Shown here piece by piece: positions 1 through 8,590 of a stretch of DNA of 39,831 nucleotides. Source of the stretch: Streptomyces sp. ADI95-17 (GTDB taxonomy: Bacteria > Actinomycetota > Actinomycetes > Streptomycetales > Streptomycetaceae). The stretch is from NCBI RefSeq assembly GCF_003846175.1, contig NZ_ML123050.1, positions 195,815-235,645 of the forward strand, in the 5' to 3' direction. Within the stretch, counting starts at the first letter, position 1; every line of letters begins with the position of its first letter. Position numbers and translations under genes: made by a program. The notes below the pieces were generated by a model. The model did not search any database, was not told where the DNA came from, and saw only the letters and a program-made list of their open reading frames with translations.

Positions 1-28
1 CGAGTTGGTGCGTGATAGCGGGTGAAGC
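1..28 (+). repeat. Left terminal inverted repeat of the IS5-family element
   Basis: It begins CGAGTTGGTGCGTGATAGCG and is the inverted copy of 2942-2969, with a single mismatch at the 26th base. Confidence 0.93.
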
Positions 29-553
29 GCGTCCGCGCTGATGGATGACATGATCCATCTGTGACGATCAAGGTCAACCGGGCGGTCCTCGCGCATCGGC
101 TCTTCACCGGGATCTCCCGGCGTCATCTGAGCTGTCTGGCACAGGAGTTGGCCCAGCCGTGGCAGGCCACAGTCGAAGGTCGCCGTCATGAAGTACGAGG
201 CGGGGCGAGAAAGCGGGCCGCGGGTGCGGGCGCTCGGCACCAGTTGGTCTTCGTCGACCGGCTGGTGGCCACGCTCATCCACCTGCGGCACGACTTGCCG
301 CACTCTGTGCTGGGGCTGCTGTTCGGTGTCGACCGTTCCACCATCACCCGAGCCGTCGGCGAGATCCGCACCCTCTTGGCCGAGCGGGGCTGCGCGGTCC
401 CCGGCCGGCCCAGCCTGCGTCTGAAGACACTGGCGGACGTATTCGCCTACGCCCAGGCCGAGGGCATCGAGCTCCGCCTGGACGCCACCGAGGTCCAGGT
501 GCGCCGGCCCCTGGCCGGCCGTGGCGGGCGCCGTGCGTTCGTCTCGGGCAAGA

Positions 554-627
554 GTCGAGTAGCCGAGGGGAATCTCACCTCTCGGCTCTCACAGAACCGT
601 GCGTAACAGTCGCCCGTTACACGGCTC
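554..627 (-). ncRNA. Group II intron domains V and VI
   Basis: Domain V is 627 down to 593 on the minus strand. A 7-bp lower helix contains the AGC triad, a 2-nt GC bulge follows on the 3' arm, and a 7-bp upper helix is closed by a GCGA tetraloop (GNRA type). Domain VI is about 588 to 557. Its helix pairs AGCCGAG with CTCGGCT and leaves a single unpaired A at 560, which has six bases between it and the 3' splice site, the expected position of the branch-point adenosine. Confidence 0.88.
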
Positions 628-642
628 TTGTCGTTCTGGTCA

Positions 643-1902
643 TCAGACCGGTACGGCGTCCACAGACAGGCGCCAGTGCGCGAACATGCGGGGGTATCGC
701 CGAGCGATCTCCTGCATCTTCGAGTACGCCCTCTGCTGGGCCGCGAGCCGCTTGTACTTGTTGCGGATCCAACGCACCAAGTAGGTGTTGACGCGCGCCA
801 GGAAGGGGTTCAGCTCCCAGGGCCGGAACCGGCCGTAGTAGTTGATCCAGCCCCCGATCACAGGATTCACCCTGCGCGCGAGCTCGTTGAAGGTCAGATC
901 GGCACGTCGGTGCAGTCGCCAGGACCGCACCTCCCTGCCGATCCTTGTCAGGGCCTCCCTGCTGATCCCCGGCTCGAGCGACAGGAACTGCTGGCCGTGT
1001 CGATTCCGGTTCTTCCGGGCGCGGAACGTGTATCCGAGGAAGGTGAACGCCGTGTGCTCGAAGGAGCGCCGGCGGCTGCCGTCCTTGCAGTAGACGATCC
1101 GGGTCTTGTCCGGGTGCAGACGCAACCCGACTTCGACCATCCTGTCCGTGAGCGCGGCCAGCACTTCGCGGGCCTGGCGCTCGGTGACGCAGTGCAGCAC
1201 CGCGTCGTCCGCGTAGCGCTCGAACCAGACGGACGGAAACTCCCGCTCCATCCACATGTCGAACGCGTAGTGCAGGAACAGGTTCGCCAAAACGGGAGAG
1301 ACCGGCGCCCCTTGAGGCGTTCCGCACCCCCGCTCCACCAGGGAGCCGTCGGGCATGACGAGCGGGGCGGCGAGCCATCTCCGCACGTACAGGTTCACCC
1401 AAACGGCATCGGTGTGCGCGGCCACCGCTTTGACCAGCAGGTCCCAGGGCACGCTGTCGAAGAACTTGGCAATGTCGAACTCAACCACCCAGTCCCGCCG
1501 CCAGCTACGCTCCCTGCATTTTCCTACCGCATCCAAGGCAGACCGTCCGGGCCGATATCCGTAGCTGTCCGGATGGAAAATGGGCTCCACCCTTCGCATC
1601 AGATGCCGAGCCACGACGGTCTGAGCCACCCGGTCGGCAACAGCGGGAATACCGAGCATTCTCGTGCCACCACCATGCGGCTTCGGAATGGCCACCGCTC
1701 GCACCGGAGGCGGAAAGTACGAGCCCGAGGACATACGGTTCCAAACCTTGTACAAGTTTCCCTTAAGGTCCTTCTCGAAGTCGTCGATGCTCTGCCCATC
1801 CACTCCAGGCGCACCTCTATTGGCCTTGACTTCCTCCCACGCCTCCTTGACTTCCCACTTTGAGATTTCAAACGGCTTTGTCGATGATTTCAACTGGCTC
1901 AT
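643..1902 (-). CDS. ltrA: Group II intron reverse transcriptase/maturase
   Basis: This 419-residue protein is a group II intron-encoded reverse transcriptase. The fingers/palm domain starts near residue 20 (ANRGAPGVDGQSID). The palm has FDIAKFFDSV and the catalytic YADD (about residue 230), followed by LGYTF. The maturase domain X lies near residues 340-375 (NPVIGGWINYYGRF). The protein ends within domain IV, 15 nt before domain V, and there is no C-terminal HNH/En domain. It would therefore depend on single-stranded or fork-exposed targets for mobility. A GGGAGGAG ribosome site lies just upstream of the ATG at 1902. The protein should assist intron folding and splicing and copy the intron during retrohoming. 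Confidence 0.95.
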   Translation of the reverse strand: MSQLKSSTKPFEISKWEVKEAWEEVKANRGAPGVDGQSIDDFEKDLKGNLYKVWNRMSSGSYFPPPVRAVAIPKPHGGGTRMLGIPAVADRVAQTVVARHLMRRVEPIFHPDSYGYRPGRSALDAVGKCRERSWRRDWVVEFDIAKFFDSVPWDLLVKAVAAHTDAVWVNLYVRRWLAAPLVMPDGSLVERGCGTPQGAPVSPVLANLFLHYAFDMWMEREFPSVWFERYADDAVLHCVTERQAREVLAALTDRMVEVGLRLHPDKTRIVYCKDGSRRRSFEHTAFTFLGYTFRARKNRNRHGQQFLSLEPGISREALTRIGREVRSWRLHRRADLTFNELARRVNPVIGGWINYYGRFRPWELNPFLARVNTYLVRWIRNKYKRLAAQQRAYSKMQEIARRYPRMFAHWRLSVDAVPV

Positions 1903-2941
1903 CGCACTCCTCCCAGACGCTGTCCGGTTGATGTGATCAACTCAGTCACGAACGACCCGGCCCCTTCGCTCCACCCCCATTACAGAGGCTTCATCACTAC
2001 TACGAGCCGGTCCGCCAGCAGGCACCGCGCCGGTACTCGACCCCTCGCGATGTCTTCCGCTTGGGGCACTCCCTCTCGTCGCCGCTGTGCGGCGGCGGTG
2101 TCGGACCTGCCTTCTCCTGTTCCATGTGGAAGCCGCAGACCGGGCTCACGTCGCCTTCATGCCGGACACCACCTGGCCAATAGACGGGCACCCGCCAAGC
2201 TCATCCCGAAGTCGCTTCTACACCCCGGTTTTGATGTCGTCTGTTGTTCTTTCGACACGTCAGCAGCGATTCACTTGCGTTCGTCTTCCCGATCCCCACC
2301 TGACGCCTCTTACGACGCCTTTTCCTCATCGCTCACCACGACAGTCATTAGCTAACGCAGCATGAGGCGGTTTGAAGCCTCCCCCCGCAGGGCGACTTCG
2401 AAGGGCCAAGACCTTCACCTCCCACACAGCACCATGATTGGAAGCTGTCCTACAACCAACTCCTATTCACGCTCAGGACACACAGAAACAGAACACCATG
2501 AAGGCCACTGTCATTGCCGACCACCGAGGTCGCACATTATGGGCCGATGCCCTGCGACCTGGACGGATGCATGATGCGACCGCGGCACGCAACGAGGGCA
2601 TAGCCGTTTGCTTCCAGCACTTCCCCGACGTGGAGGTCCTCCTGGACGACGGCTACCTCGGCCTCAGACGTGATCACCCGGGCCAGGCGATCACACCACC
2701 CAGGAAGCCGAACAAGAGCGCACTGCCCGACGTCCACGAACGCTGGGAACGCGACCGACACGGGCACTCATCCGACCGCATCACCGTCGAGCACGCCCTC
2801 GCCGACCACAAACGATGGAGACAACTCATCCGCTGGACCCACCGTCGAGACCGGCTGCCCGACACCTACCGCGCCATCGCCAGCCTCGTCTCCGACCGCA
2901 CCGCCACCACCTGAACGACCACCCGGGACCAGGCCACCACA

Positions 2942-2969
2942 GCCTCACCCGCTATCACGCACCAACTCG
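2942..2969 (-). repeat. Right terminal inverted repeat of the IS5-family element
   Basis: Read on the minus strand it matches the left end base for base except one position. It starts 27 bases after the transposase stop codon, as expected for an IS end. Confidence 0.93.
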
Positions 2970-3043
2970 TTAGTCGCCGTCGTGTCGCTGGACGTGCAGC
3001 GACTGTACTGAACGTCAGTACCCTTGCGAGAGCCGTCGGCTGT

Positions 3044-3478
3044 CTACCTGATCTGGGCTGAAGCGTGCACGACGAAGGAGTTGAGGGACGCCCGCGCCTC
3101 GACCGACCTAGTCCGCAGTTCTTCGCGGTCTGTTGCACGGTGAAGAGCACCGATCATCCCGATGGTTTGCTCTGCCCGTGCATGCAGGTCGTTATCGGGT
3201 ACGAGCAAGCGGAGCTGGTGAACGGCCTGGAAGGCCTGGCCGCGGATCCGGAAGGCTTCCGTTCTGGCTGCCACGTGCGCCGGACTGTCGCGTTCCTCGT
3301 GCTGGCGGTGCCACCAGTCGTGTTGGCTCCGAATGAATTCGTTTGTCGCAGCAGTGAAGGCGAGGACGGCGCCGCGACACTCGCTCCGGTCTGCCACACG
3401 CTTCTGGAACTGGTACCCCAGAAGAGAACCCATGAGCGTTCCCGCGACTGCAATGAAGGTCGTAAGTACCTCGTCCAC
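3044..3478 (-). CDS. Hypothetical membrane-anchored protein
   Basis: The protein has about 144 residues if it starts at the GTG at 3478, which opens with VDEVLTTFIAVAGTLMGSLL. A longer frame begins with a run of TTG codons at 3514 and is less likely. The first 25 residues form one hydrophobic segment, and the rest is charged and helical (QFQKRVADRSECR onward). Small actinomycete proteins of this plan, an N-terminal anchor with a cytoplasmic helical tail, are common, but I cannot assign a function. It stands alone, converging on the IS right end. Codon usage is typical of the host and no damage is visible. Confidence 0.6.
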   Translation of the reverse strand: MDEVLTTFIAVAGTLMGSLLGYQFQKRVADRSECRGAVLAFTAATNEFIRSQHDWWHRQHEERDSPAHVAARTEAFRIRGQAFQAVHQLRLLVPDNDLHARAEQTIGMIGALHRATDREELRTRSVEARASLNSFVVHASAQIR

Positions 3479-3563
3479 ACCGCTAGTTGACCATGCCTGC
3501 TCCAACAACAACAAGGACTGGGATCGCTGTCAAACAACTCGATTGAGAGACAGTAGGCAGCTG

Positions 3564-3803
3564 GGGCCACGGCGGCCGTCCGGCTGGGTGCTGGTGAAGG
3601 CCGGCGGCCGCGGTCCCGGCCGGGGCGGCGTCGTGCATGCCGTCGACTGCGAAGAGGCGCCGGCCGGAGCACCGGTGCTGCCTCTGCCCCGGGCGCTGTA
3701 CGCAGCCGAGCACCCTGGGATCCGGCTGTGCTCGCTGTGCGGCGCGGCCGCCGAGCTGGACCCCGTCCTCAAGGGCTTCGACCGCGGCTTCGGCGAGCAG
3801 TAA
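3564..3803 (+). pseudogene. C-terminal fragment of a DUF6233 family protein
   Basis: From about 3564 to the TAA at 3801-3803 the frame reads GWVLVKAGGRGPGRG, then HAVDCEEAPAGAP and IRLCSLCGAAAELDPVLKGF. These are the hallmarks of the C-terminal half of Streptomyces DUF6233 proteins, including the CSLCGAAAEL signature. The N-terminal half is missing: upstream the open frame simply runs antisense through the neighbouring minus-strand gene. No start codon or ribosome site belongs to this fragment. It is a truncated relic, probably joined to its present neighbour by a deletion or insertion. Function unknown. Confidence 0.7.
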
Positions 3804-3870
3804 CCGCCGGTGCCGGGACAGCGTTGAGCACGGCACGCGTGCATGAAAATCCGCGCCCACGGGTACGCGA

Positions 3871-3900
3871 GCGGGCCCCGGACCGGTGTCCGGGGCCCGC
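3871..3900 (+). terminator. Strong hairpin, probable terminator
   Basis: A perfect 13-bp GC stem (3871-3883 with 3888-3900) encloses the tetraloop CGGT. It lies 67 nt after the DUF6233 stop. It lacks a T-tract, as many actinomycete terminators do, and could work in either direction. Confidence 0.7.
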
Positions 3901-4037
3901 GTGCTGTTCGGGGCGTGTACTGCCGAAGGCCCCACCAACGGTGAGGCTTTCAGAAGGCTGACCCCGGTCTCATGACATAAGCCGCGGGAAGACGCAGTTC
4001 GACACCACGGTTTCGGGCACGTTGGGCTGCGCCTTCT

Positions 4038-4420
4038 GCCTGCAACGCGCTCGGCGCCGAACCCGTGGTGTACGGGGAGGGGTTCGCCGAGCAGGTCCGC
4101 ACCGTCGCGAAGAAGGGGGTGGACGCGGCGTTCGACGCCGCCGGGAAGGGGTCGCTGTCGGCCCTGGTCGAGCTGACGGGCTCCCCGGAGCGTGTAGTCG
4201 CCATCGCCGATCACCGGGCGGCGGAGCACGGTGTGCGCTTTGTCTTCGCTGGTCCCGACGCGATCCGCGAACGTCTGGAGCAGGCGGCCGCGCTGGTCGA
4301 GAGCGGTGACCTCGGCCTGTCCGTGGCCCGGACGTCTCGCTGCCCGAGGCGGCCGATGCTCACCGGGAGAGTGCGGGCAGCCGTGTACGCGGCAAGCTGA
4401 TCATCGTGCCGATCAAGTGA
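4038..4420 (+). pseudogene. Fragment of a zinc-type alcohol dehydrogenase/quinone reductase
   Basis: The frame from about 4038 reads NALGAEPVVYGEGFAEQV and later GVDAAFDAAGKGS. This is the nucleotide-binding half of medium-chain NADP-dependent oxidoreductases, in which the Rossmann core ends in an AFDxxG motif. A one-base loss near 4334, just after the ARTS codons, shifts the frame. The correct C-terminus, PEAADAHRESAGSRVRGKL followed by IIVPIK and TGA at 4418-4420, continues in another frame. The N-terminal catalytic half is absent. The gene is therefore a relic with a 5' truncation and a frameshift. Confidence 0.75.
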
Positions 4421-4523
4421 TGACCGGCAACGCTCACCCCTGAAACCGGACCCACCGCCTCGGCCCGCCCCTCGGCTCCATTCCCGGCGCCGAGCGACCG
4501 ACCCCACCGGATATCGTGCAGAT

Positions 4524-5105
4524 ATGAAGATCACAGCGCTGGGTCTGGCGGCCGGGGTGGTGTTCGGGACGGCGACGGCGCTCGTCAACGCTCTCTCGTC
4601 CCCGTACTCGGAGATCGGGATGCCGTTGACGGGCACGGTCGTGGGCAGGACGGCCAAGGTGCTGAGTCTGCTGTTGGACGCCGGCTGGTCGTGGGCCGCA
4701 CTGGCGGTGCTGGCGGGCTGGCTGGCCAGGAGCCTTGTCCGAGGCGCGGTTGCGGGGGCGCTGTCCCTGGTGGGGGCGACGGTGGCGTACTACGTCACGG
4801 ACTCCGCCGTCGCGGACGCCAGTACGGACATGAGCGCCTGGGTGACGGTGGGTGTGCCTTTCGGGCTGGTCCTCGGCGCAATCGGCTCGGCCGTCAGGCG
4901 CTCCGGGGCGGTCGGCCTGCTTGCCGCGTTGGTGGTTCCCATGGGGGCGGCGGCGCAGATGATCGTGATGCCACCCAGGCCGCATCTCACCGTGACCCCG
5001 TCCATCCTGGTCGCCGAGGTCATCGTCTGGACCGCCGCCGCGCTCGGTGCCGGGTGGGCGGTGCGCCGCTTCTGGACCCAGCGGAACGCGGTCGGGACAG
5101 TCTAG
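4524..5105 (+). CDS. Integral membrane protein of unknown function
   Basis: The 193-residue protein starts at ATG 4524 and is strongly hydrophobic. About five membrane segments can be seen, beginning with ITALGLAAGVVFGTATALV (residues 3-21) and then near 64-76, 77-91, 105-125 and 128-147, with a further hydrophobic helix near 161-180. It ends in a short basic tail (VRRFWTQRN). The layout resembles small actinomycete membrane proteins of the DUF6518 kind, but I am not sure of the family. It is monocistronic as far as can be seen, and the frame is intact. Confidence 0.65.
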   Translation: MKITALGLAAGVVFGTATALVNALSSPYSEIGMPLTGTVVGRTAKVLSLLLDAGWSWAALAVLAGWLARSLVRGAVAGALSLVGATVAYYVTDSAVADASTDMSAWVTVGVPFGLVLGAIGSAVRRSGAVGLLAALVVPMGAAAQMIVMPPRPHLTVTPSILVAEVIVWTAAALGAGWAVRRFWTQRNAVGTV

Positions 5106-5239
5106 CCCGCTGCGACGTCCCGGACGGAACGAAGGCTCGAACGACGGGGTTGCGGGAGGCGCCTGAAGGCAGGTGCCACCGCAGTCACCGCGATCTTCAG
5201 CGCCGCCAGGATCGTGACAGCGCGTCGGGCCGGGGAGGC

Positions 5240-5460
5240 GCTCGCAGAGCGGCGAGGTCGAGGCCCTGGCCGGGGCTGCGACCGTCGGCCGACACACGGC
5301 GGTCCGGGGCCGGGCCCTGTCCGTCCCTGAATCCGGCCGGTGGGTCCGCTCGACGAAGCCGTCGAGACGGCGATGGCGGCCTCGACCCCGGCGACTGCGA
5401 CGACGTGGACCGGGACTGCTGGAGTGGCGTCGACGACGTCACCGCACGAACGACGATGCA
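5240..5460 (+). pseudogene. Degenerate relic related to the broken gene at 30158-30960
   Basis: Positions 5388-5440 encode GLDPGDCDDVDRD and then GVDDVT in one frame. This closely matches FDPGDCDDVDRDGTGGVDDDT encoded on the minus strand near 30350-30420. DNA similarity extends upstream (about 5270-5385), but with small gaps that change the frame, so no continuous protein survives. Apart from this relic, the 440 nt between the membrane protein and the next gene hold nothing I recognise. Confidence 0.5.
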
Positions 5461-5546
5461 ACCAATGACGTTGTACGGGAGTGTGGGCCGGTTTCGCCCG
5501 GGCTGAGGGCCTTGTCCCGCCGCGAGCCGGCGGGGATCATGACCGC

Positions 5547-7454
5547 GTGCAACACCGAGAGGAACTCCACGAACTGCTCGTGCGCGCCGGGCTCACGGTC
5601 GTCGAGGACGTGCGCCCGGGCAGCCTGTTCCCGCCGGAGGCCGGCTGGCGCATCGCGCGAGGGATCGCGGCACCGGACGGCGCGGCCCGGAAAGCGCTCG
5701 ACGCCATGTGGTGGCGCCGCCTTGCTGATGCCGACGGTGGGTTTCTGGTTGCCGTCCTCGGGCACCGGATCGGCGGCAACGACTCCTGGTGGACCCGCGT
5801 CCGGTACGTCGGCGGCGGTGTGCCGGAGTTGACCGGCAACTTCGGGTTCGTGGCGCTCTCCCTCGACGGGCAGGTGCTGCTGGCGCAGGTGCCCGGCGCC
5901 GACGGGCCTCGGGTGACGGCCCTCGACCGACTGCCGGAGCGGCTGGAGGAGACCGCGGCGGCCGCCGGGCGCGAGACGGAGGGAGAGCGCGCCGAGGTGT
6001 GGGCGGCGGTGCCCGGCCGACCCGCGTGGCCCCTGCACTGGGCAGAGGGGATCGGGTCCAATTCGGCCGCGCCGGACGACCTGCTCATCCGGCTGCTTGA
6101 TGTGGCGGAGGGCTTCCTGCACGGCTGCGACCGGCCTGCCGTCCTCGACGCAGCCGTGGCGCACCCCGATCCGCGGGTGCGGTCGAGGCCCGCCGACACC
6201 TTCCAGCCCAAGCTCACGTCCGATCAATGGGTACGCCTGGTCCGCGCCGAACCGTCGCCGAGCCGGCGCGTGCTCTGGGCCGAGCATGCCTGCGCCTGGG
6301 GCGTCGAACTCCCCGAGGACCTGTACGACGACCTCCTCGTTGGCCCGTTGCGCGCGAAGGCCGCCGAACTCCGCGGGCTCCCCGCCCATTACCTCCCCGG
6401 CCTCGCGTCCGACGCCGATCCCCGGGTGCGGGCGACTGCGTGCGCCCGGTGGGAGGACCTCGCCGCGCCGCTGCGGGAGCGGCTGCTGGCCGACACCGAC
6501 GACGCGGTGCGTACGGCGGCGCTGCTTGGCCACCACGTCGGCGTCCCGATGCCTCACGAGGTCTTCACCGCGCTTCCTGCGCCCCGGCGAGCGCTCGAAC
6601 AGTTCCTTCTCGAAACCGAGTTGGAGGCGGCGCTGGTCCGGGACGGGGACGCGGAGGTACGCCGGGCGCTGGCCGCCAACCCACGGCTCGGCGCGCACAG
6701 TGTCGCCGTCCTGGCGCAGGACCCTTACGACGACATCCGCTCGGTGGTGGCCCTGCGACCTGACCTCACCGAGGAGCAGCGTGCCGCCGTGCGCTTCGAC
6801 TTCGACCCGACGTCGATGTCGCGCACTGTGCCCTGGGTCGAGAGCCTGCACGGCGACGCCGGCGCGATGCGCCGCCTGGCCGTATCGTCCCATCCACTCA
6901 TCCGCCGCAGCGTGGCCCGCGCCCGGCATCTTCCATCGGATGTCGTGGAGCGTCTGGCCAGGGACGAGGATCGAACAGTACGTTTGTTCCTCGCCGAGTC
7001 GTGCGACGACGCGCCGGCCGAGTTGCTGCTGGAGGTCTGGCGCTGGTGGGACGGCGGCTTCAGCTACCCCGGCCGCCCCCGCAGCCACCCCAACTTCCCC
7101 CGCACGGGCCTGCTGCGCTACATCGGCGACCCCGTCGGGCGGATGCGCCGCCTGGCCCTGGACGATCCGGAGTCCACGCCTGCCGACGTCGCGCGTCTCG
7201 CCCGTGATCCCGAAGCCGAGGTGCGCTGCCGCGCTGCTGAGGACCCCCGGTTGTCACCGGCCGACGCAGTGCGGCTGCTGAACGACCCGGCGGACTACGT
7301 CCGCGGGAACGCCATACGCAATCCGCAGCTGCCGGCCCGCGTCCTTGCCGGGCTGCTGCACGACCGCGCCACGGCATGCGCGGCGGTCACCAACCCGGCG
7401 ATCCCGATCCCCGTCCTGCATCGCATCCTGGCCGCGGCGGCCGGGGCGGCCTGA
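5547..7454 (+). CDS. HEAT/leucine-rich-repeat-variant (LRV) type repeat protein
   Basis: I place the start at GTG 5547 (VQHREELHELLVRAGL), with a GGGG stretch 11 nt upstream; the open frame extends further but without a convincing site. The protein has about 635 residues and no signal peptide. From roughly residue 190 it consists of about 10-12 short alpha-helical repeats of the form AxxxDPRVRxxAA with L-P-x-x-L spacers (HPDPRVRSRPAD, DADPRVRATACA, DDAVRTAALLG, DPEAEVRCRAAEDP, DPADYVRGNAI). This is the pattern of HEAT-like or LRV solenoids used for protein binding. No catalytic motif is visible. Function unknown; a scaffold or inhibitor role is possible. Confidence 0.78.
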   Translation: MQHREELHELLVRAGLTVVEDVRPGSLFPPEAGWRIARGIAAPDGAARKALDAMWWRRLADADGGFLVAVLGHRIGGNDSWWTRVRYVGGGVPELTGNFGFVALSLDGQVLLAQVPGADGPRVTALDRLPERLEETAAAAGRETEGERAEVWAAVPGRPAWPLHWAEGIGSNSAAPDDLLIRLLDVAEGFLHGCDRPAVLDAAVAHPDPRVRSRPADTFQPKLTSDQWVRLVRAEPSPSRRVLWAEHACAWGVELPEDLYDDLLVGPLRAKAAELRGLPAHYLPGLASDADPRVRATACARWEDLAAPLRERLLADTDDAVRTAALLGHHVGVPMPHEVFTALPAPRRALEQFLLETELEAALVRDGDAEVRRALAANPRLGAHSVAVLAQDPYDDIRSVVALRPDLTEEQRAAVRFDFDPTSMSRTVPWVESLHGDAGAMRRLAVSSHPLIRRSVARARHLPSDVVERLARDEDRTVRLFLAESCDDAPAELLLEVWRWWDGGFSYPGRPRSHPNFPRTGLLRYIGDPVGRMRRLALDDPESTPADVARLARDPEAEVRCRAAEDPRLSPADAVRLLNDPADYVRGNAIRNPQLPARVLAGLLHDRATACAAVTNPAIPIPVLHRILAAAAGAA

Positions 7455-7628
7455 CGCTGAACTCCGGCACACCCCCGGTGCGTGCTGCCGAGGGTTGGCT
7501 TTGTAGGCGAGTTTCAGGTTCCGGCACAGATTTCGGGGAGCCGTCGCGGAGGGTGACGGCGTAGTTCGACTGAGAGGGGTCCAAACCCCGGTTGGTCGAC
7601 GTGAACGCTCACCTCGTACCCTCCGCAT

Positions 7629-8177
7629 ATGACCGATGATCCGTTCCAGTGCCGCTGCGTCCTCTGTCATGGCTACGGCGACCGGGACGACGCGGACCGC
7701 ATGGATCTGACGATCATCGAGCATGTGCAGCAGCACGGATGGCACGTCGTGATGGTTCCCGAAGACGAGATCGGCCCTGGATTCGCCTACACGATCGGCC
7801 TCGCGCACACTCACGGCGGACCTGAACTCGCCATGTTCGGGCTCGATGTACACGCCATGCACCGCATGCTCAACACCCTCGGAGCGAAGTCCGCCGCAGG
7901 CGAAGCACTGGCGGACGGCCAGAGCCATCCTGATGTTGTCGACGGTCGTCGAGTCGCGCTCAGGCAGGTTGATCGCGGCTGGTACCGGACCTTCTTCGGA
8001 CGGGCCATCGGGTTCTACCGGCGGCCACCTCTCCCCGTGCTGCAAGTCGCGTGGCCTGATACCGAAGACCGTTTCCACTGGGATGAGCAGGCCGACGTAA
8101 GGCATCGCGAGTCACAGCCTCGGTTGTGGCTGCCTCCGAGCGATCATCCTGTCGGGATCTGGACGGCCGAACTCTGA
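7629..8177 (+). CDS. DUF4262 domain protein
   Basis: The 182-residue protein starts at ATG 7629 and carries the DUF4262 signature: an N-terminal CxCxxCHG cysteine group (QCRCVLCHGYG), then IIEHVQQHGWHVVMVPEDE, then FAYTIGLAHTHGGPELAMFG. The family is widespread in actinomycetes and of unknown biochemical role. The protein has no signal or membrane segment, so it should be cytosolic. The ribosome site is weak. A hairpin terminator follows 6 nt after the stop, so the gene is probably transcribed alone. Confidence 0.88.
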   Translation: MTDDPFQCRCVLCHGYGDRDDADRMDLTIIEHVQQHGWHVVMVPEDEIGPGFAYTIGLAHTHGGPELAMFGLDVHAMHRMLNTLGAKSAAGEALADGQSHPDVVDGRRVALRQVDRGWYRTFFGRAIGFYRRPPLPVLQVAWPDTEDRFHWDEQADVRHRESQPRLWLPPSDHPVGIWTAEL

Positions 8178-8183
8178 TCTCAA

Positions 8184-8210
8184 GGGGCTGGAAGGCGTCG
8201 ATCCAGCCCC
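8184..8210 (+). terminator. Hairpin terminator after the DUF4262 gene
   Basis: A perfect 9-bp stem (GGGGCTGGA with TCCAGCCCC) and a 9-nt loop begin 6 nt after the stop codon. There is no T-tract. Confidence 0.7.
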
Positions 8211-8221
8211 CGAGCGATGCA

Positions 8222-8326
8222 CTACTGAAGCAAGATCATCTTACGTAGCGGTTCAAATCCAGCGCGGCCACAGAGCTGTCTCTTGATCTTCTTGATGCGG
8301 TTCACGGCGCCCTCCAGGCCAGGGTG
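8222..8326 (-). pseudogene. C-terminal stub of an ISL3-family transposase
   Basis: On the minus strand the frame ends GAVNRIKKIKRQLCGRAGFE and then PLRKMILLQ, the standard C-terminus of ISL3-family transposases (VNRIK.LKRQ..GRAGF.LLR). Only about 34 codons remain and no inverted-repeat end could be matched, so this is a dead remnant. Between it and 8590 I see nothing recognisable. Confidence 0.75.
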
Positions 8327-8590
8327 AGGCCGGCGGTCACGGCATCGAAGTGTCGGAGCAGGTGGAGTGCGAAGCCGATGAGCTCCCGGCTTCACGCGTC
8401 GGGAACACATCGACTACGCGCTGGTCTTCGACGCTGGTCAGCATGGTGGAGCAGGTGTCTCACATGAGTCAGACTCCTCACAATCGATGAGGCGTGTCGC
8501 GTCGGATAACCTCTCTCCTTGTCCGACGCGACAAACCGGGCATGGCGAAGGGGCAGGCCCCGTTGCCGGAAGGCGAGGAGACGCCCCGTC

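Larger units (their letters stand above)
554..2483 (-). mobile_element. Complete group II intron (bacterial, maturase-encoding)
   Basis: On the minus strand the intron starts with GTGTG at 2483, matching the group II 5' consensus GUGYG, and ends ...CTCGAC at 554, matching the AY end. The RNA domains (about 580 nt) lie 5' of the open reading frame, the maturase gene follows, and domains V and VI close the element. Both ends are fixed independently because removing 554-2483 restores the host transposase frame. Everything needed for splicing and reverse splicing appears present. It sits antisense to its host gene, so the intron would have to splice from a transcript entering from the right. There is no sign of decay in the maturase frame. 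Confidence 0.92.
61..2914 (+). pseudogene. IS5-family DDE transposase, split by an antisense group II intron
   Basis: Exon 1 is 61-553 (GTG start) and exon 2 is 2484-2914. Joined, they give exactly 924 nt, an uninterrupted 307-residue frame. The join restores the conserved SGKKKQNTMKAT stretch, which shows both boundaries are correct. An N-terminal helix-turn-helix (FGVDRSTITRAVGEI, about residues 83-97) precedes a DDE core: Asp in LRLDATE of exon 1, Asp in LLDDGYLG and Glu in ITVEHALA of exon 2. Because the intron lies on the opposite strand, splicing of the transposase mRNA cannot repair the gene, so this copy should not make transposase. The ends are intact, so it could still be mobilised by a related transposase supplied in trans. 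Confidence 0.93.
1..2969 (+). mobile_element. IS5-family insertion sequence carrying a group II intron
   Basis: The element is bounded by near-perfect terminal inverted repeats: positions 1-28 and 2942-2969 match as inverted copies at 27 of 28 positions. Between them lies one transposase gene interrupted by a 1930-nt group II intron. Without the intron the element would be about 1.04 kb, the usual size for this IS5 subgroup. The left repeat begins at the first base of the window, so the left target-site duplication cannot be seen. The right flank begins TTAG or TAG directly after 2969. Confidence 0.9.

Noticed and set aside
643..1902. Retron or diversity-generating reverse transcriptase
   Set aside because: The maturase domain X, GTGTG start and domains V-VI identify a group II intron protein; no template/variable repeat pair is present.
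5439..7088. 549-codon open frame opposite the LRV-type protein
   Set aside because: It is a shadow frame caused by high GC content, with low-complexity Arg/Pro/Gly composition. The plus strand has repeat motifs and proper codon bias.
8245..8265. GGTTCAAATCC resembling a tRNA T-loop
   Set aside because: It is the antisense of AGFEPLRK codons in an ISL3 transposase C-terminus; no cloverleaf arms surround it.
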